Notes: generated from the letters alone by a model not told the origin. A stretch of 64,000 bases of DNA from Caldicellulosiruptoraceae bacterium PP1 (GCA_041320695.1 JBGGOQ010000006.1:1-64000); one strand, 5' to 3'; counted from the first letter of the stretch, positions 17,893 through 27,139 are shown. Made by a program: numbers and translations.

Positions 17893-19293
17893 TTGAGTAT
17901 TCTTGGTAAATACAAAGAACTGAGAGACAGATTAAAAGATGTAAGGCTATGGAGCATAATGGCAGTTTCAGTTGCTATTATGATAATTATAGCTCTTTGG
18001 GGTGTAAATCAATATAAAGGAAAAGCTAATTTTCATAATTATCTTACAAATATGTGGCATAGATCTTTTTTTGATACTGTTTCATATGTTCAGAATATTC
18101 AGTCAATATTATCAAAGGCTGAACTGTCATCTGATAGAACCGAAAAAGCTATTCTTTTTTCAGAGGTGTGGAGAAACTCTTTTGCAGCACAAGAAAATCT
18201 TAATCAGCTTCCAATTGAAAGTAATGTAGCTCTTGAAAGAACATCAAAATATTTAACCCAACTTGGTGATCTTAGTTTTTCATTATCAAAACAACTGATG
18301 AACGGAAAAGATCTTACAGCAAGTCAACTTAAGATAATAAAAAAATTAAAACAATATGCTGATAAACTAAGCGATAATCTAAATGATTTATCAATTGAAA
18401 TAAGTCAAGGTAAGTTAAAATGGGGGGAAGTTAGAAAGGTTGGCACATCAAGATTTAGAAAAATATCTCAAAATGTAACAAGTGCAAGAATGTTAGCAGC
18501 AGAAAGTGGTTTTAAGGATTACCCTACTCTTATATATGATGGACCATTTTCTGACCATGTAGCAAGGCAGAAACCAAAAGGACTTGGAACAAAAACAATT
18601 TCAAGAGATAATGCAAAAAAGATAGCATTAGATTTTGTTAATTTGAAAAAAGTAGATACTATAAATTATATGGGTGTATCAGGTGACAAAATAAAAACAT
18701 ATAATTTCGAAATAATTCCAAATAAAAATATTAAGACAAGAACAATCGATATAGCAGTTACTGTAATTGGTGGAAAAGTTTTATGGATGATTGATAATAG
18801 AGATGTAGCTGCAGCTAAACTTGGTATTGTTAACGCTAAAAAGTCTGGATATAACTTCTTGAAAGAAAAAGGGTTTACAAATATGCAGGACACATATTAT
18901 TTGAAACAAGATAACACTGCACTTATAAACTATATTTACACTCAAAATGGAGTAAAGATCTATCCTGATATGGTAAAGGTAAGAGTTGCTCTTGATAATG
19001 GACAAATTGTAAGTTTTGATGCAACGCCATATTATATGTCGCATACAAAAAGAACAATTCCAAAACCAGCGATAAGTGAATCAAAAGCAAGATCAATGAT
19101 ATCACGAAACTTTGATATTCAAAGCACAAGCCTAAGTATAATTCCACTTCCTTCAGGAAGAGAAGTATTCACGTATGAATTTATGGGAAAATTTGATGGA
19201 AAGTATTTTATAGATTATATTAATGCACTTACTGGAAAAGAGGAAAATATAATTCAAATAATAAAAGATCCAAATGGAATTTTATCAATGTAA
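17893..19293 (+). CDS. ypeB: Germination protein YpeB
   Basis: About 466 residues, with an N-terminal TM anchor (IMAVSVAIMIIIALWGVNQY), a helical region, and C-terminal PepSY-like repeats (including DNAKKIALDFVNLKKV and ESKARSMISRNF). YpeB is needed to place or stabilise SleB in the spore and is encoded next to it. The GTG at 17884 and the TTG at 17893 are both in frame. The TTG is preferred because the GTG overlaps the ribosome site AAGAGGTGAG. Confidence 0.92.
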   Translation: MSILGKYKELRDRLKDVRLWSIMAVSVAIMIIIALWGVNQYKGKANFHNYLTNMWHRSFFDTVSYVQNIQSILSKAELSSDRTEKAILFSEVWRNSFAAQENLNQLPIESNVALERTSKYLTQLGDLSFSLSKQLMNGKDLTASQLKIIKKLKQYADKLSDNLNDLSIEISQGKLKWGEVRKVGTSRFRKISQNVTSARMLAAESGFKDYPTLIYDGPFSDHVARQKPKGLGTKTISRDNAKKIALDFVNLKKVDTINYMGVSGDKIKTYNFEIIPNKNIKTRTIDIAVTVIGGKVLWMIDNRDVAAAKLGIVNAKKSGYNFLKEKGFTNMQDTYYLKQDNTALINYIYTQNGVKIYPDMVKVRVALDNGQIVSFDATPYYMSHTKRTIPKPAISESKARSMISRNFDIQSTSLSIIPLPSGREVFTYEFMGKFDGKYFIDYINALTGKEENIIQIIKDPNGILSM

Positions 19294-19367
19294 ACATTAT
19301 ATTTTTATAATATTTGCAAACAATATATAATGCGGGATATAAAATTACCGCAAAGGGGGTTATTGAT

Positions 19368-19544
19368 TTGTCTAGAAAAAGTATCATGTCAGAGGAACTA
19401 AAAATGGAGATAGCTAAAGAATTGGGTGTATATGATACAGTAGCCAAATATGGTTGGGGAGAAGTAAAAGCTAAAGACTGCGGGAATATTGTTAGAAAAG
19501 CTATCGAGATTGCCGAAAGGTCTCTGCATGATAAACAACAATAA
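19368..19544 (+). CDS. Small acid-soluble spore protein, alpha/beta type (SspF-like)
   Basis: 58 residues from a TTG at 19368 with AAAGGGGG upstream. The sequence matches the SspF-type SASP pattern: SEELKMEIAKELGVYDTV, the Glu-Ile germination-protease region, then GWGEVKAKDCGNIVRKAIEI. These proteins coat and protect spore DNA and are degraded by Gpr at germination. The gpr gene is the next gene downstream, beyond a terminator. Confidence 0.88.
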   Translation: MSRKSIMSEELKMEIAKELGVYDTVAKYGWGEVKAKDCGNIVRKAIEIAERSLHDKQQ

Positions 19545-19557
19545 CCCCGTATAAACT

Positions 19558-19590
19558 ACCCCTTCTACAACTTTGTAGAAGGGGTTTAAA
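19558..19590 (+). terminator. Terminator after the SASP gene
   Basis: A perfect 13-bp stem ACCCCTTCTACAA / TTGTAGAAGGGGT with a 2-nt loop, followed by TTTAAA. The T-run is short, but the stem is very stable. Confidence 0.75.
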
Positions 19591-19635
19591 ATACCAATTG
19601 AGTTTATAGAAAAAAAGAAAAGAAAGGTGATTTAA

Positions 19636-20616
19636 GTGTTTAAAATACGAACTGATCTTGCATTAGAAACAAGAGAAATGGTTCAAAAAGGGATTGGTAG
19701 AGAAATAGAAGGGGTCATAGTAGAGGAAAGAAAAGATTTTGATGAAAAAATAAAAATTACTAAAGTGTTGATTCAATCGGTAAAAGGTGAGGCTGTACTC
19801 CAAAAACCCATGGGAAGTTATATTACAATTGAATCTGAAGGACTTAGAGAAGAAGATTTTGAAATTCATGAGCAGACATCAAAGTTACTGGCAAATGAGC
19901 TTGAAAACCTTATGCATCTTTCTGAAAAAAGTTCAATATTAGTAGTTGGACTAGGTAATTGGAATATAACACCAGATTCATTGGGGCCAAAAGTAGTTTC
20001 AAAAGTCTTAGTTACAAGACACTTATTTGAATATGTTCCTGATAAGGTTTCAAGAGGTATTAGATCTGTATGTGCAATTTCACCTGGTGTGCTTGGTACA
20101 ACAGGTATTGAGACAAGTGAAATAATAAAAGGAATAGTTGAAAAAGTAAAACCTGATATTATAATTGCAATTGATGCATTAGCTTCAAGAAGGTTAGAAA
20201 GAATATCAACTGCAATACAAATTGCAGATACAGGAATAAATCCCGGTTCAGGTATTGGTAACGAAAGGAAGGCAATTAATAAGGAAACAATAGGAGTTCC
20301 TGTTGTAGCAATTGGTGTTCCAATGGTTGTTGATGCAGCTATAATTGCAAATGATGCTATTGATTTGTTAATAGAAAATATGAAAAAAGAAGCTGATAAA
20401 AATTCGCCACTTTATTCTATGTTAGAAAACCTACCTGATCAGGATAGATACAATCTAATAAAAGAGGTTATAGCTCCATACTATGGGAACCTTTTTGTAA
20501 CTCCAAAAGATATTGATAGGATTATTGACAATATATCTACAGTTATAGCTGACGGAATAAATATGGCAATCCATCCAGAAGTTAAGGAAAACGATCAATA
20601 TAGATATGTAAATTAA
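19636..20616 (+). CDS. gpr: Spore germination protease Gpr
   Basis: A 326-residue protease that cleaves alpha/beta SASPs at germination. Its opening FKIRTDLALETREM is the conserved Gpr start, including the propeptide cleavage region. Internal landmarks are VVGLGNWNITPDSLGPKVV and DIIIAIDALASRRLERI, characteristic of the A25 peptidase family. GTG start with AAAGGTGAT upstream. It is placed between its substrate gene and spoIIP, an arrangement common in Firmicutes. Confidence 0.96.
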   Translation: MFKIRTDLALETREMVQKGIGREIEGVIVEERKDFDEKIKITKVLIQSVKGEAVLQKPMGSYITIESEGLREEDFEIHEQTSKLLANELENLMHLSEKSSILVVGLGNWNITPDSLGPKVVSKVLVTRHLFEYVPDKVSRGIRSVCAISPGVLGTTGIETSEIIKGIVEKVKPDIIIAIDALASRRLERISTAIQIADTGINPGSGIGNERKAINKETIGVPVVAIGVPMVVDAAIIANDAIDLLIENMKKEADKNSPLYSMLENLPDQDRYNLIKEVIAPYYGNLFVTPKDIDRIIDNISTVIADGINMAIHPEVKENDQYRYVN

Positions 20617-20621
20617 AGAAT

Positions 20622-20674
20622 AAAACCCTCTGCTAAAGAATAAAAATTTAAAGAAAACAAAAGCAGGGGGTTTT
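20622..20674 (+). terminator. Hairpin at the gpr-spoIIP boundary overlapping the spoIIP ribosome site
   Basis: Arm AAAACCCTCTGCT (20622-20634) pairs with AGCAGGGGGTTTT (20662-20674) with one G-U pair across a 27-nt loop. The 3' arm contains the GGGGG that is also the spoIIP Shine-Dalgarno site and ends in TTTT. It could terminate gpr transcripts and, on read-through RNA, hide the spoIIP ribosome site. Confidence 0.65.
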
Positions 20675-20677
20675 ACA

Positions 20678-21820
20678 ATGATAAAAACAGTAACATTAAG
20701 ATACCTCTTCAAAAAATTATTACTTTTTTTATTAATATTAATAATTGGAATTAGTTTGTTATTTCAAGTAAAATATTTTGGTAAAGTTGAAATTTCAAAA
20801 AATGAAAATAATATGATTGAATGGTTAATATCACTTACTACACCTATTTTTAAAGGTGATAAAAATATAAAAACAATATTAAATATGAGAAACTTAATTG
20901 CAATAAATTATCCTTTACTAGTAGTGAAAGGTGAAACTAATATTAATTTTGATCTTAGCAAAGATGATGATACAATTGTAATATTAAGTTACGACGAAAC
21001 AAAAAATACTGTGTATAAAGAAATTTATGAGGATCAGAACATGCCTATTGAAATAGATTCAAAGAAAAAAAATACTGGTAATTTTGATTATAAGAAAATA
21101 GAATTTATGAATCAGACAAAAAAGAAGATAGATATAGAAAGCCTAATAAAGAATGCTAATAAACTAGATTTTACTACTAAACCATCAATTTTAATATATC
21201 ATACTCATACAACAGAAAGTTATAGACCGTCAAAGACTTACAATTATACCTCAATAGATAAATATGGCCACACATTAGATAATAATTTTAATGTTGTTAG
21301 GGTAGGTGAACAACTTTCAAAACTTCTCTCAAATAAATATGGATATAAAGTGTACCATAGCAAAGATGTAAATGACTATCCAGAATATAAAGGTTCATAT
21401 ACAAGATCATTAGAAGTATTAGAAAAATATAAAAAAAACCATCCTGATATTAAGGTATTTTTGGATATACATAGAGATGGCTATACAACAATTGATAAGA
21501 CTAATTTTCAATTTATTAAGACAATAAATGAAAAAAAGGCTGCAAAAGTGATGTTAGTTGTTGGAACAGATGAACTAGGATTATATCATCCTAGTTGGCG
21601 ACAAAATCTTTTTTTTGCAATAAACCTTCAAAGGAATTTACATACAGTTTGTCCTGGTATTGAAAGGCCAATAAATATTGCTGTTGCAAGATATAATCAA
21701 CATATTTCACCTGCCTCATTAATTATAGAAATAGGTAGTAATGGGAATACTTTAGATGAGGCTTTATTTTCGTGTAATTTTATAGCTGAAGCTCTTGATA
21801 AAACAATAAGGGGTAGATAG
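20678..21820 (+). CDS. spoIIP: Stage II sporulation protein P
   Basis: A 380-residue membrane-anchored amidase/endopeptidase of the SpoIID-SpoIIM-SpoIIP engulfment machine. There is an N-terminal TM segment (LLLFLLILIIGISLLFQV). The C-terminal SpoIIP domain has SILIYHTHTTESYRPS, FLDIHRDGYT and the late LIIEIGSNGNTLDEAL, carrying the zinc-binding His/Glu residues. spoIIM lies two genes downstream; spoIID is not in the window. Confidence 0.93.
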   Translation: MIKTVTLRYLFKKLLLFLLILIIGISLLFQVKYFGKVEISKNENNMIEWLISLTTPIFKGDKNIKTILNMRNLIAINYPLLVVKGETNINFDLSKDDDTIVILSYDETKNTVYKEIYEDQNMPIEIDSKKKNTGNFDYKKIEFMNQTKKKIDIESLIKNANKLDFTTKPSILIYHTHTTESYRPSKTYNYTSIDKYGHTLDNNFNVVRVGEQLSKLLSNKYGYKVYHSKDVNDYPEYKGSYTRSLEVLEKYKKNHPDIKVFLDIHRDGYTTIDKTNFQFIKTINEKKAAKVMLVVGTDELGLYHPSWRQNLFFAINLQRNLHTVCPGIERPINIAVARYNQHISPASLIIEIGSNGNTLDEALFSCNFIAEALDKTIRGR

Positions 21821-21821
21821 C

Positions 21822-22127
21822 TTGTCAAGAATGGAAAGATTATTAAAAAGAAAAAAGCAAATGAGAATAATTATTGCAATAATTTTATTACTATTATTTT
21901 TATGCTTTGTAGCATTTATAATAATTGAGCAGTACAAGATTTCAAGACTTCCTAAAGATAATTTTTTATTAAAAATAATTGAGACTAATGATAAATATTT
22001 AATTAAGCTTTTAAATGGGAAGTTTATTTTGAGTATTAATAAATCTATTTATAACTTTGTATATTCTAAGATTTCGTATATATACTTCAAAATTAAAGGA
22101 ATATATATTAAATATGCATATGAATAA
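21822..22127 (+). CDS. Small hypothetical membrane protein in the sporulation cluster
   Basis: 101 residues from a TTG at 21822, one base after the spoIIP stop, with GGGG nine bases upstream; an ATG at 21831 is the alternative. It has a very basic N-terminus (RMERLLKRKKQMR), one TM segment (IIIAIILLLLFLCFVAFIII) and a Tyr/Ile/Lys-rich tail. No family is recognised. Position between spoIIP and spoIIM suggests co-expression in the mother cell, but no function can be assigned. Confidence 0.6.
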   Translation: MSRMERLLKRKKQMRIIIAIILLLLFLCFVAFIIIEQYKISRLPKDNFLLKIIETNDKYLIKLLNGKFILSINKSIYNFVYSKISYIYFKIKGIYIKYAYE

Positions 22128-22181
22128 TATTCAAATTATAAACATATTATATCTTATGAAAACATTAATAAAGTGATTGTT

Positions 22182-22742
22182 ATGAAATATAGAATAAAAT
22201 ACTACTTTTTATTTTTAATTTTCTGTTATTTTGTTGGTATAATACTTTCAATAAATATATTTCTTTCTCTTTCACAAAATAGTAAGGAAACAATATTAAA
22301 TAGCATTAAAAACTCATTTGATATTATAAAAAATGGAAATAATAATATAAATGATATTGTTATTTTTTCAATTTTTTCTACGATACTTTTGATTACGCCA
22401 GTTTTATTAAGCTACATGAATAAATATTTGCAAATTGCTAATATTATTGTAATAATATACAAAGGTTATATCTTCGGTTTTACAACCTTTTGTATATTTT
22501 ACCTTTATAAATTAAAAGCTTTAATGTTTTTTATAACATATATTTTACTAAAAGAATTGATTATTTTAATAATTTTAGTTATACTTATTTTAAATTCATT
22601 TTCCATTTATTTTATAAAAGAAAAAATGTATAAAAAATCAGATTTTCAGAATAAACTAATTTTTTCATTATTTGTTTCTCTTATTTTTATTATAACTATT
22701 ATATTTGATAAATATATTGGTTTTTATTCAAGTAATTTTTAA
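22182..22742 (+). CDS. spoIIM: Stage II sporulation protein M
   Basis: 186 residues with about five TM segments and the SpoIIM pattern: an early YFLFLIFCYFVGIILSINIF segment and central GYIFGFTTFCIFYLY. SpoIIM is the membrane scaffold that recruits SpoIIP and SpoIID to the engulfing septum. The ATG at 22182 is chosen over a GTG at 22173 that overlaps the weak ribosome site AAAGTGAT. Divergence is high for the family. The location between spoIIP and xerD (spoIIM and xerD are near neighbours in Bacillus) supports the name. Confidence 0.8.
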   Translation: MKYRIKYYFLFLIFCYFVGIILSINIFLSLSQNSKETILNSIKNSFDIIKNGNNNINDIVIFSIFSTILLITPVLLSYMNKYLQIANIIVIIYKGYIFGFTTFCIFYLYKLKALMFFITYILLKELIILIILVILILNSFSIYFIKEKMYKKSDFQNKLIFSLFVSLIFIITIIFDKYIGFYSSNF

Positions 22743-22781
22743 TGTTTGGCAATGATTTGTGTAAAGGAGATTTAGTATAAA

Positions 22782-23660
22782 ATGCAAGATGTATTAACCC
22801 AATTTGTTGATTATCTTGAGAATAAGCAAAAATTTACCCAAAATACTATTTTATCATACCAAAGAGATATAAAAAAATACATAGAGTTTCTTAACAAGCT
22901 AAATTTAAAGCTTGAAGAAACTAATCAAGCTACACTTTTGGCTTATATGTTTCATATGCAAAAAAATGGGAAAGCTAATAGCACTATAGCACGAACCATT
23001 GTATCGCTAAAGGTTTTTTATGATTTCTTAAAACTCTCAAACATTATTGATATAGGAAAAATCAATATTGAAGCACCTAAATTAGAGCGAAATCTACCAC
23101 AAACATTAACAAAAGAAGAGGTTGAGCTTCTATTATCACTTCCTAAAGATGATGACTTAAAAGGTATAAGAGATAAAGCAATGTTAGAGCTATTATATGC
23201 TTCAGGCATCCGCGTAAGTGAACTTATAAGTATAAACATAGATGACGTGAGCTTAAACCATGGATATGTTATTTGTAGAACCAAGAAAAGAGACAGAATT
23301 GTCCCTATTGGTAGTTACGCAGTAAATGCCATATCAAAATACCTAACAGATTCTCGTCCATATATACTCAAAGATCTAAATGAGAAAGCTTTATTTCTGA
23401 ATTTCAATGGTAAAAGAATGACAAGACAAGGTTTTTGGAAAATAATCAAGCTTTATGCAAATCAGGCTGGCATAGAAAAAGATATTACGCCACATATGCT
23501 TAGACATTCATTTGCAACACATTTAATAGAAAATGGTGCTGATGTAAGAGCAGTTCAAGAAATGTTGGGTCATGCAGATATTTCAACAACACAAGTATAC
23601 TTGCAGGTTGCAAAGCTAAGAATAAAAGAGGTCTATAAAAAGACTCATCCAAGAGCATAA
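22782..23660 (+). CDS. xerD: Tyrosine recombinase XerD
   Basis: A 292-residue site-specific recombinase with an N-terminal SAM-like core-binding domain and a C-terminal catalytic domain. Catalytic residues are Arg144 (ASGIRVSEL), His238/Arg241 (HMLRHSFATHL), His264 (LGHADISTT) and Tyr273. The ending KKTHPRA is typical of XerD rather than XerC. It resolves chromosome dimers at dif together with XerC. The gene order spoIIM-xerD supports a housekeeping role rather than a phage or integron integrase. Confidence 0.93.
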   Translation: MQDVLTQFVDYLENKQKFTQNTILSYQRDIKKYIEFLNKLNLKLEETNQATLLAYMFHMQKNGKANSTIARTIVSLKVFYDFLKLSNIIDIGKINIEAPKLERNLPQTLTKEEVELLLSLPKDDDLKGIRDKAMLELLYASGIRVSELISINIDDVSLNHGYVICRTKKRDRIVPIGSYAVNAISKYLTDSRPYILKDLNEKALFLNFNGKRMTRQGFWKIIKLYANQAGIEKDITPHMLRHSFATHLIENGADVRAVQEMLGHADISTTQVYLQVAKLRIKEVYKKTHPRA

Positions 23661-23662
23661 TT

Positions 23663-23690
23663 AGGGAGATTTATTCTCCCTTTTCTTTTG
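23663..23690 (+). terminator. Rho-independent terminator after xerD
   Basis: Stem AGGGAGA / TCTCCCT with a 5-nt loop and a TTTTCTTTT tail. Confidence 0.85.
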
Positions 23691-23716
23691 ACTTTTATTA
23701 AATTTATTTGTATTAT
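23688..23716 (+). promoter_or_regulatory. Promoter of murT-gatD
   Basis: TTGACT at 23688-23693, a 17-bp spacer and TATTAT at 23711-23716, immediately after the xerD terminator tail. It is close to the sigma-A consensus, with an expected start about 30 bases before the murT ATG. Confidence 0.75.
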
Positions 23717-23754
23717 TTTTATGTTAATCTTTTTTTAAGGAGTGCTTTTTTATT

Positions 23755-25098
23755 ATGAGACTTAAGATGTATTTTGCAATTTTTGTAGGGAAAGTTATTA
23801 GCTTTATTTTAAGAAGGATTTTGAAGAAAAGTGCATCAAGTATTCCAGGAATGATAGCATATAGAATTTGTCCTGAACTTCTTGAGGAGCTTAATAATAG
23901 ATGTAAAATAAAAATAATTATTAGTGGAACAAATGGTAAAACCACTACAAATAATCTAATAAATAATATATTAAGGGAAAAATACGATGTTATTTCTAAT
24001 TTAAAAGGCTCAAATATGGCTGGTGGACTTATAAGCAGTTTCCTAAATTACACAAAAAAGAGCTATGATGTTGGTTGCTTTGAGGTTGATGAAGGATCAT
24101 TACCAAGAATAAGAAAATATATTAAGCCAGATTTCTTTATTACAACAAATATTTTTAGAGACCAATTAGATAGATATGGAGAATTAGACAAAGTAAAAGA
24201 TCTTATTTTAAGTTCAATTCCAAAAGATTGTAAAGCAATAATTAATGCAGATGACCCTAATTTAGCTTGTTTTAGCCAAGCGAAATATATATATTTTTAT
24301 ACTGTTTCTGAAAATAATCTAAGTAAAACTACAAATTTATCTTTAGATTCACGTTTCTGTCCTATTTGCAATACCCAGTTAATATATTATTTTTACAATA
24401 TTGGTCACTTGGGAAAATATAGATGCTCAAATTGCGGTTTTGAAAACCCTAAACAGAGTTTTGAAATAACAAACATTAAATATCAAGATAATAGATTTGT
24501 ATTTGATTTTGAAGATAAAATTAATAGAACTACTATTCAGGATTTAAGCTTTAATATGAACGGTTTATATAATCTTTATAATGTAGCAGCAGCAATTAGT
24601 GTTACAAAGCTACTTGGTATAGATGATGATATAATAAAAAATAAAATAGAATCATTTAATAATCGCCTGGGTAGAATGGAAGAGCTAAACTACAAAGGTA
24701 AAAAGGTTATTATTTCACTTGTTAAAAATCCTATAGGAATTACAGAGACATTAAAAATAATTACTTATGATAATTCATTAAAAAACATACTATTTATATT
24801 AAACGATAATGGAGCAGATGGTAAAGATGTTTCATGGATTTGGGATGCAGATTTTGATATACTTTCTGAAGCAAAGAATATAAAAAAGCTATTCTTTAGT
24901 GGAAAAAGGAAAGAAGATATGCAACTTAGAGTTTATTATAGTGATACAAAATGTAAAAACTTTAATTTAATAGATTATAGAGAACAAATTGAAAATGTAT
25001 TAGAAGATGATGTTGAAACAGTTTATATTCTTCCAACTTATACTGCATTATTTGATTTGAAAAATGTTGTTGATTCATATATAAAGAAAAATTCATAA
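23755..25098 (+). CDS. murT: Lipid II isoglutaminyl synthase, MurT subunit
   Basis: A 447-residue Mur-ligase-like protein. The ATP loop is GTNGKTTTNN (about 63). The inserted Cys4 ribbon uses Cys202, Cys205, Cys224 and Cys227, a feature of MurT not found in MurE or MurF. The C-terminal domain (DUF1727) includes FILNDNGADGKDVSWIWD. With GatD it amidates the alpha-carboxylate of D-Glu in lipid II stem peptides, at the cytosolic membrane face. GatD follows after 13 bases, the usual pair. Confidence 0.94.
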   Translation: MRLKMYFAIFVGKVISFILRRILKKSASSIPGMIAYRICPELLEELNNRCKIKIIISGTNGKTTTNNLINNILREKYDVISNLKGSNMAGGLISSFLNYTKKSYDVGCFEVDEGSLPRIRKYIKPDFFITTNIFRDQLDRYGELDKVKDLILSSIPKDCKAIINADDPNLACFSQAKYIYFYTVSENNLSKTTNLSLDSRFCPICNTQLIYYFYNIGHLGKYRCSNCGFENPKQSFEITNIKYQDNRFVFDFEDKINRTTIQDLSFNMNGLYNLYNVAAAISVTKLLGIDDDIIKNKIESFNNRLGRMEELNYKGKKVIISLVKNPIGITETLKIITYDNSLKNILFILNDNGADGKDVSWIWDADFDILSEAKNIKKLFFSGKRKEDMQLRVYYSDTKCKNFNLIDYREQIENVLEDDVETVYILPTYTALFDLKNVVDSYIKKNS

Positions 25099-25111
25099 GT
25101 AGGTGTTTAAT

Positions 25112-25864
25112 ATGAATGAAAATTACAAATTGAAAATAATAAATATGTATCCTGAGGTTCTAAATCTTTATGGTGATAAAGGAAATATAATTGCTCTTAA
25201 AAGAAGATGCGAAAAATTAGGCATTAATTATGAATTAGTTGATTTTAATATGGACTCTGATGTTAAAATACTTGAGGAAGGAGATATCATTTTACTTGGT
25301 GGAGCATCTGATAGAGAGCAAAACATACTCTATGAAAAGATGCTAAGTCTTAAGGATTTGTTAAAAGATCTTATAGAAAGCGGAGTTGGCCTTTTAGCTG
25401 TATGTGGTGGATATCAATTGCTTGGAAAGGCATATATTGATGCAAAAGGCAATCAAATTAAAGGCCTTGAAATATTTGATTTTTATACAAGAGCTGAAAA
25501 AGGTAGACTAATAGGTAATGTTATAATAAAAAATACTTTAGGATTAATACCAGAAACTGTTGTTGGTTATGAAAACCATGGTGGTAGGACATATCATGAT
25601 ATGACTCCATTAGGAGAAGTAATAGTAGGATTTGGTAATAACGGAAAGGATAAAAAAGAAGGCCTTGTTTATAAAAATTTAATTGGAACATATTTACATG
25701 GTCCAATACTTCCTAAAAACCCTCATATTGCTGACTTTTTAATAAAAAATTCATTAAAAAGAAAATATCCTAATTATAATGATAAAATTTTATCTAGTAT
25801 TGATGATTCTATAGAATTATTAGCACATAAAAAGGTTATTGAACTATATAGCTCTTCAAAATGA
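25112..25864 (+). CDS. gatD: Lipid II isoglutaminyl synthase, glutaminase subunit GatD
   Basis: A 250-residue class I glutamine amidotransferase (CobB/CobQ-like). The nucleophile is Cys98 in AVCGGYQLLG and the catalytic His is His196 in TYLHGPILPKNP. The start MNENYKLKIINMYPEVLNLYGD is the typical GatD opening. The ATG at 25112 has AAGTAGGTG upstream. It supplies ammonia from glutamine to MurT. Confidence 0.94.
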   Translation: MNENYKLKIINMYPEVLNLYGDKGNIIALKRRCEKLGINYELVDFNMDSDVKILEEGDIILLGGASDREQNILYEKMLSLKDLLKDLIESGVGLLAVCGGYQLLGKAYIDAKGNQIKGLEIFDFYTRAEKGRLIGNVIIKNTLGLIPETVVGYENHGGRTYHDMTPLGEVIVGFGNNGKDKKEGLVYKNLIGTYLHGPILPKNPHIADFLIKNSLKRKYPNYNDKILSSIDDSIELLAHKKVIELYSSSK

Positions 25865-25891
25865 TATTCATTAATAAAAATAAAAAAAATT

Positions 25892-25932
25892 AAATGAGGC
25901 AACAAATGTAATTTTGTTAGCCTCATTTTTTG
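25892..25932 (+). terminator. Rho-independent terminator after gatD
   Basis: Stem AATGAGGC / GCCTCATT, with a second helical block (AACAAA/TTTGTT) above it, and a TTTTTT tail. Confidence 0.88.
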
Positions 25933-26021
25933 TGTATAATTTTATGAGATATTTATATATTACAAAAGTATAAATATTCCTATTGAAATTTTTATATAAA
26001 AGTTATAAAATTATATTGTTT

Positions 26022-26046
26022 GATGTCAGAGGTTAGACATCTGACA
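26022..26046. promoter_or_regulatory. Candidate operator upstream of the nucleoside importer operon
   Basis: Two overlapping dyads: GATGTC (26022) / GACATC (26036), and TGTCAGA (26024) / TCTGACA (26040), 9 bp apart. The site lies about 30 bp before the lipoprotein start and just downstream of possible promoter elements (TTGAAA at 25983, TATAAA at 26004). The GntR/UTRA regulator encoded in the operon at 31497 is the natural candidate to bind it; this is inferred. Confidence 0.5.
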
Positions 26047-26074
26047 AAAAATATTGTAGTAGGAGGCATTTTGT

Positions 26075-27139
26075 ATGAAGAAAAGTTTACTAAAGATTAT
26101 TGGTATCATTTTAATTTTTGCAACGTTATTTTCACTTGCAGCTTGCAAGAAAAAAACAACAAATCAAGAGGAAGGAAGTAAGGTTCCAAAAACCACTGAA
26201 AAACAAACTGCTCCAGAATTCAAAGTTGGTTTAGTTACTGACGTAGGCGGTGTAAATGATAAAGGTTTTAACCAACTTGCTTATGAAGGAATGAAAAGGG
26301 CAGAGAAAGAACTTGGTGTTAAAACTACATTAATTCAATCAAAACAAATGACAGACTATGTTCCAAACTTATCAAAACTTGCTGAGCAAAAATATGACCT
26401 TGTAATTGCTGTTGGGTTTTTGATGCATGATGCAGTTGTAGAAGTTGCGGGGAAATATCCTAATACAAAATTCTTAATTATTGACTCTGATATTACTGAT
26501 AAATCAAATGTTACTTCAGCTATGTTTAAAACAGAACAATGTGGTTACCTTGCAGGAATTGCTTCAGCAGAACTTGAAAAAGCTAAATTTGGTAAAACAA
26601 CTGGAAAGAATGTTTTTGGCGTTGTTGGAGGAATGAAAATACCACCTGTTGACACATTTATAGCTGGCTACAAAGCCGCTGTATTATCAGAAATTCCAAA
26701 TGCAAAAGTAATTATTAAATATACAGGTAAATTTGATGATCCTGCAACAGGTAAACAAGTTGCATTATCTGAAATATCTGATGGTGCTGATTTTGTTTTC
26801 CAAGTTGCTGGACAAACTGGTCTTGGTGTTATTAAAGCAGCTGAAGAAAAAGGTGTTTATGCAATAGGTGTAGATGCTGATCAAAACTATGTATCACCAA
26901 AGACTGTTATAACTTCTGCGGTAAAGAAGGTTGATGTTGCAACATATACAGTTATAAAAGACACAAAGGAAGGGAACTTTAAGAGCGGTATAGTTTACTT
27001 TGATCTTTCAAATGATGGTGTTGGACTTGCACCGTTTATGGAAGGTGTTCCAAAAGAAGTAGTTGATAAAGTAAATAGTGTTGCAGAAGATATTAAAGCA
27101 GGAAAAATCACAATTCCAACAGAAGTTAAAGAGAAGTAA
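26075..27139 (+). CDS. BMP-family nucleoside-binding lipoprotein
   Basis: A 354-residue surface lipoprotein. The lipobox is LAAC (residues 21-24). The mature part has the PnrA/Med/BmpA core: FKVGLVTDVGGVNDKGFNQL near the start, LVIAVGFLMHDAV, and ADFVFQVAGQTGLGVIKAAE. BMP proteins bind purine or pyrimidine nucleosides and deliver them to an ABC importer. The matching ATPase and two permeases follow at 27954-31482. A hairpin terminator directly follows, which would give excess binding protein over membrane components. Ligand specificity is not readable. Confidence 0.92.
   Translation: MKKSLLKIIGIILIFATLFSLAACKKKTTNQEEGSKVPKTTEKQTAPEFKVGLVTDVGGVNDKGFNQLAYEGMKRAEKELGVKTTLIQSKQMTDYVPNLSKLAEQKYDLVIAVGFLMHDAVVEVAGKYPNTKFLIIDSDITDKSNVTSAMFKTEQCGYLAGIASAELEKAKFGKTTGKNVFGVVGGMKIPPVDTFIAGYKAAVLSEIPNAKVIIKYTGKFDDPATGKQVALSEISDGADFVFQVAGQTGLGVIKAAEEKGVYAIGVDADQNYVSPKTVITSAVKKVDVATYTVIKDTKEGNFKSGIVYFDLSNDGVGLAPFMEGVPKEVVDKVNSVAEDIKAGKITIPTEVKEK

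Noticed and set aside
22782-23660. Phage or integron integrase
   Set aside because: The gene encodes a XerD-length protein with a XerD-type ending and lies next to spoIIM, the housekeeping position; no phage genes or attachment repeats are nearby.
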